NCBI GenBank assembly: GCA_958346165.1
Contig: CATVQO010000059.1
Location: 1-7,858, forward strand
Direction: 5' to 3'
DNA from: an uncultured Collinsella sp.
GTDB taxonomy: Bacteria; Actinomycetota; Coriobacteriia; Coriobacteriales; Coriobacteriaceae
DNA length: 7,858 nucleotides
Each line of letters starts with the position of its first letter. Position 1 is the stretch's first letter. Position numbers and translations under genes: made by a program. The notes under the pieces are model-generated. The model ran no database searches. It was given only the letters and a program-made list of their open reading frames with translations, and was not told the DNA's origin. Below, piece by piece: positions 5,899 through 7,858 of the stretch.

Positions 5899-7858
5899 TT
5901 ACTGCCCAAAGACCTCTTCGGCGATACGAGCGCTCTCGGCGGCGTCCTTGGCGTAGTAGTCAGCGCCGATCTGCTTGGCGTATTCGGGGGTGAGCACGGC
6001 GCCGCCTACGATGATCTTGACGCCCGGCACCTCGGCATGAAGCAACTTGATGGTCTCCTCCATGGCGACGACCGTGGTAGTCATAAGCGCCGAGAGGCCG
6101 ACGAGCTTAATGTCACGCTCCTGCACGGTCTTGAGCATCTCTTGCGGGTCGACGTCGCGGCCTAGGTCAAAGACGGTGTAGCCGTAGTTGTCGAGCAGCA
6201 TTTTGACGATGTTCTTGCCAATATCGTGGATGTCGCCCTTGACGGTGGCCACGCAGATCTTGCCCTTGTCGGCAATCTCGCCGGCGGGCATCAGGCGCTT
6301 GATGGTGTCGAAGCCCACGCGTGCGGCCTCGGCCGAGGCCATGAGCTGCGGCAAGAAAAACTTTCCCTGGTCAAAGAGGACGCCAACCTCGTCGAGGGCG
6401 GGGATAAAGTGATTGTTGATGAGGTCCATGGCGTCGTGGTCTGCCAGTAGACGCTCGGTCTCGGCAGCGATCTCGCCTTTGCGACCCGAGACGACCATGC
6501 GACGAATCGGGTCGTCGTTGCCGTCGGCGCCGGCGGTGCCCGCGGCAGGCGCGGCATCACTCGATGCGGCCTGAGCTGCTGCCGGGTTTGCGGCGATCTT
6601 GTACGGATCGGTCCAGTCGGCGTAGCGCTCGATGTATCCGGTCGAGCCCTCGTCCTCAACGCTCAGGACGCGATAGCTGTAGACGGTATCCATAAAGCGC
6701 TTGGAGCCCGGGTTCATGATGGGGGCGTCCAGACCCGCGCCAAAAGCGGCGGCCAAAAAGACCGAGCCCAGCAGCGGGCGGGCAGGCAGGCCAAAGCTGA
6801 TGTTCGACACGCCGAGCGCGCACTTGACGCCCAGACGCTCCTTGCACAGGGACATGGCGCGCAGGATCTGCTCGGCCTGGCGTTGATTGGTCGAGGCGGT
6901 CATGACCAGGCAGTCGATGAGGATGCGGTCCGGGCCGATGCCGTAACGGGCAGCCTCGGCCACGATGTGCTCGGCGATGGCGAAGCGAGCCTCGGCGGTA
7001 TCGGGGATGCCGCCTTCGTCGAGCGTAAGGCCGACAACGTTGGTGCCGTAGTGGGCGACCAGCGGAAAGATCTCATCCATGATCTGCTGCTTGCCATTGA
7101 CCGAGTTGATGATGGGCTTGCCGGCGTAGCGGCGCACGGCGGCCTCGACGGCTGCGGGGTCGGTGGAGTCGATCTGCAGCGGCAGCAACGTGGAGCCCTG
7201 GAGCTGCTCGGTGGCCTGTTGGATGATCTTGACCTCGTCGATCTCGGGCAGGCCCACGTTAACGTCCAGGATGTCGGCGCCCTGTTCCTGCTGGCTGATA
7301 CCCTGGCTCACGACGTAGTCCAGGTCGCCGTCGCGCAGGGCCTGCTGCAGGCGCTTTTTGCCGGTGGGGTTGATGCGCTCGCCGATGACGGCGATCTTGT
7401 GGCCGTCGCAGGGAAGGTCCACGACCGTTTGGGCGCTCGTGACCGACATGCTGGGCTTGCGGCGGCGCGGGCTGGGCGTGTGGTTATCGATAAGCGTGCG
7501 CAAGGCCGCCATGTGCGCCGGCGTGGTGCCGCAGCAGCCGCCCACGACGCTCACGCCGTCGGCGATCATGCCGGCGACGGCTTCGGCGTATTCGGGGGCC
7601 TGGATATCAAAGACGGTATTGCCGTCATCGTCCACGTGGGGCAGTCCCGCGTTGGCTTGCACCATAATGGGCTTGTCGGTAACGGTGAGCATACGCGCGG
7701 CGAGTCCTCGGAGCTCGGCCGGTCCTTGGCTGCAGTTGATGCCCAAAACGTCGGCGCCAATGGCATCGAGCGTGATGGCGGCAACCTCGGGACTCGTGCC
7801 CAGGAAGGTGCGACCGTCTTCCTCAAAGGTCATGGTGGCAAAGACGGGCAGGTCGGAG
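5899..7858 (-). CDS. metH: Cobalamin-dependent methionine synthase, short form without activation domain (5' partial)
   Basis: The enzyme moves a methyl group from methyltetrahydrofolate via cobalamin to homocysteine, in the cytoplasm. The frame runs off the right edge (SDLPVFAT precedes the Met at 7833), so that Met is internal. By alignment from memory to Thermotoga MetH, about 165 N-terminal residues are missing. Counting from that Met, the homocysteine domain shows the zinc ligands C34 (GINCSQGP) and C100-C101 (GGCCGTTP). The pterin domain begins at VIGERINPTG (149-158) and contains GVSNISFGLPAR (341-352). An Ala-rich linker spans about 412-438. The B12 cap follows (about 441-520), then the corrinoid domain with D534-x-H536-x-x-G539 and GLSALMTTT (579-587). 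The protein ends 105 residues after H536's GK, at VFGQ. There is no SAM-binding reactivation domain, so reactivation of oxidised cobalamin would need a separate protein. The promoter lies outside the window. A hairpin and 108 bp separate it from the UPF0210 gene. Confidence 0.95.
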   Translation of the reverse strand, partial: SDLPVFATMTFEEDGRTFLGTSPEVAAITLDAIGADVLGINCSQGPAELRGLAARMLTVTDKPIMVQANAGLPHVDDDGNTVFDIQAPEYAEAVAGMIADGVSVVGGCCGTTPAHMAALRTLIDNHTPSPRRRKPSMSVTSAQTVVDLPCDGHKIAVIGERINPTGKKRLQQALRDGDLDYVVSQGISQQEQGADILDVNVGLPEIDEVKIIQQATEQLQGSTLLPLQIDSTDPAAVEAAVRRYAGKPIINSVNGKQQIMDEIFPLVAHYGTNVVGLTLDEGGIPDTAEARFAIAEHIVAEAARYGIGPDRILIDCLVMTASTNQRQAEQILRAMSLCKERLGVKCALGVSNISFGLPARPLLGSVFLAAAFGAGLDAPIMNPGSKRFMDTVYSYRVLSVEDEGSTGYIERYADWTDPYKIAANPAAAQAASSDAAPAAGTAGADGNDDPIRRMVVSGRKGEIAAETERLLADHDAMDLINNHFIPALDEVGVLFDQGKFFLPQLMASAEAARVGFDTIKRLMPAGEIADKGKICVATVKGDIHDIGKNIVKMLLDNYGYTVFDLGRDVDPQEMLKTVQERDIKLVGLSALMTTTVVAMEETIKLLHAEVPGVKIIVGGAVLTPEYAKQIGADYYAKDAAESARIAEEVFGQ

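Noticed and set aside
4270..6165. A 631-codon open frame on the plus strand across the UPF0210 gene and the end of metH
   Set aside because: It is antisense to two clearly conserved genes. It is Gly/Asp/His/Ala-rich low-complexity sequence with no domain, and starts inside the near-palindrome. It arises from strong GC codon bias in the real genes.
7831..7833. ATG at 7833 as the start of metH
   Set aside because: The preceding in-frame residues (SDLPVFAT) continue the conserved homocysteine-domain sequence off the right edge.

Overview
The window reads as chromosomal DNA of a high-GC, anaerobic, gut-type actinobacterium, most like the Coriobacteriia (Collinsella and relatives). This is inferred from C/G-ending codons in the conserved genes, a short B12-dependent methionine synthase, a UPF0210 (PFL-family) protein, and a very large regulator with a SARP-like C-terminus. 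I see no phage genes, transposase, CRISPR array, tRNA or rRNA. The taxonomic call was not checked by any search.

Layout. Positions 1-2693 (+) hold the 3' portion of a large transcriptional regulator. Its Walker B-like and sensor-like segments are at the very left edge, followed by about 1.8 kb of helical protein and a C-terminal winged-helix plus BTAD module. Everything else is on the minus strand. In transcription order (right to left) this is metH (5899-7858, its 5' end off the window), a 108-bp gap with a strong hairpin, a UPF0210/PFL-family gene (4426-5790), a 317-bp structured gap, a class I SAM-dependent methyltransferase (3221-4108), and a YhbY-type ribosome-assembly RNA-binding protein (2763-3062). 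The regulator and yhbY converge on one hairpin, whose U-tract lies on the minus strand and abuts the regulator's stop codon.

How the genes relate. metH regenerates methionine, the precursor of SAM, and the nearby methyltransferase would consume SAM. The four minus-strand genes are nevertheless unlikely to be a simple operon. An intrinsic terminator sits between the UPF0210 gene and the methyltransferase, and the methyltransferase differs in codon use and GC skew from its neighbours.

The most unusual part is the gap at 4109-4425. It begins with a 169-bp near-palindrome directly after the UPF0210 stop codon, with about 35-nt inverted arms and an apical 9-bp hairpin. It ends with a good intrinsic terminator whose U-tract finishes 6 nt before the methyltransferase Shine-Dalgarno sequence. 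The near-palindrome could be a MITE-like repeat or a rod-shaped structured RNA. The terminator position could mean leader-controlled expression of the methyltransferase. Both readings are inferences from the sequence alone.
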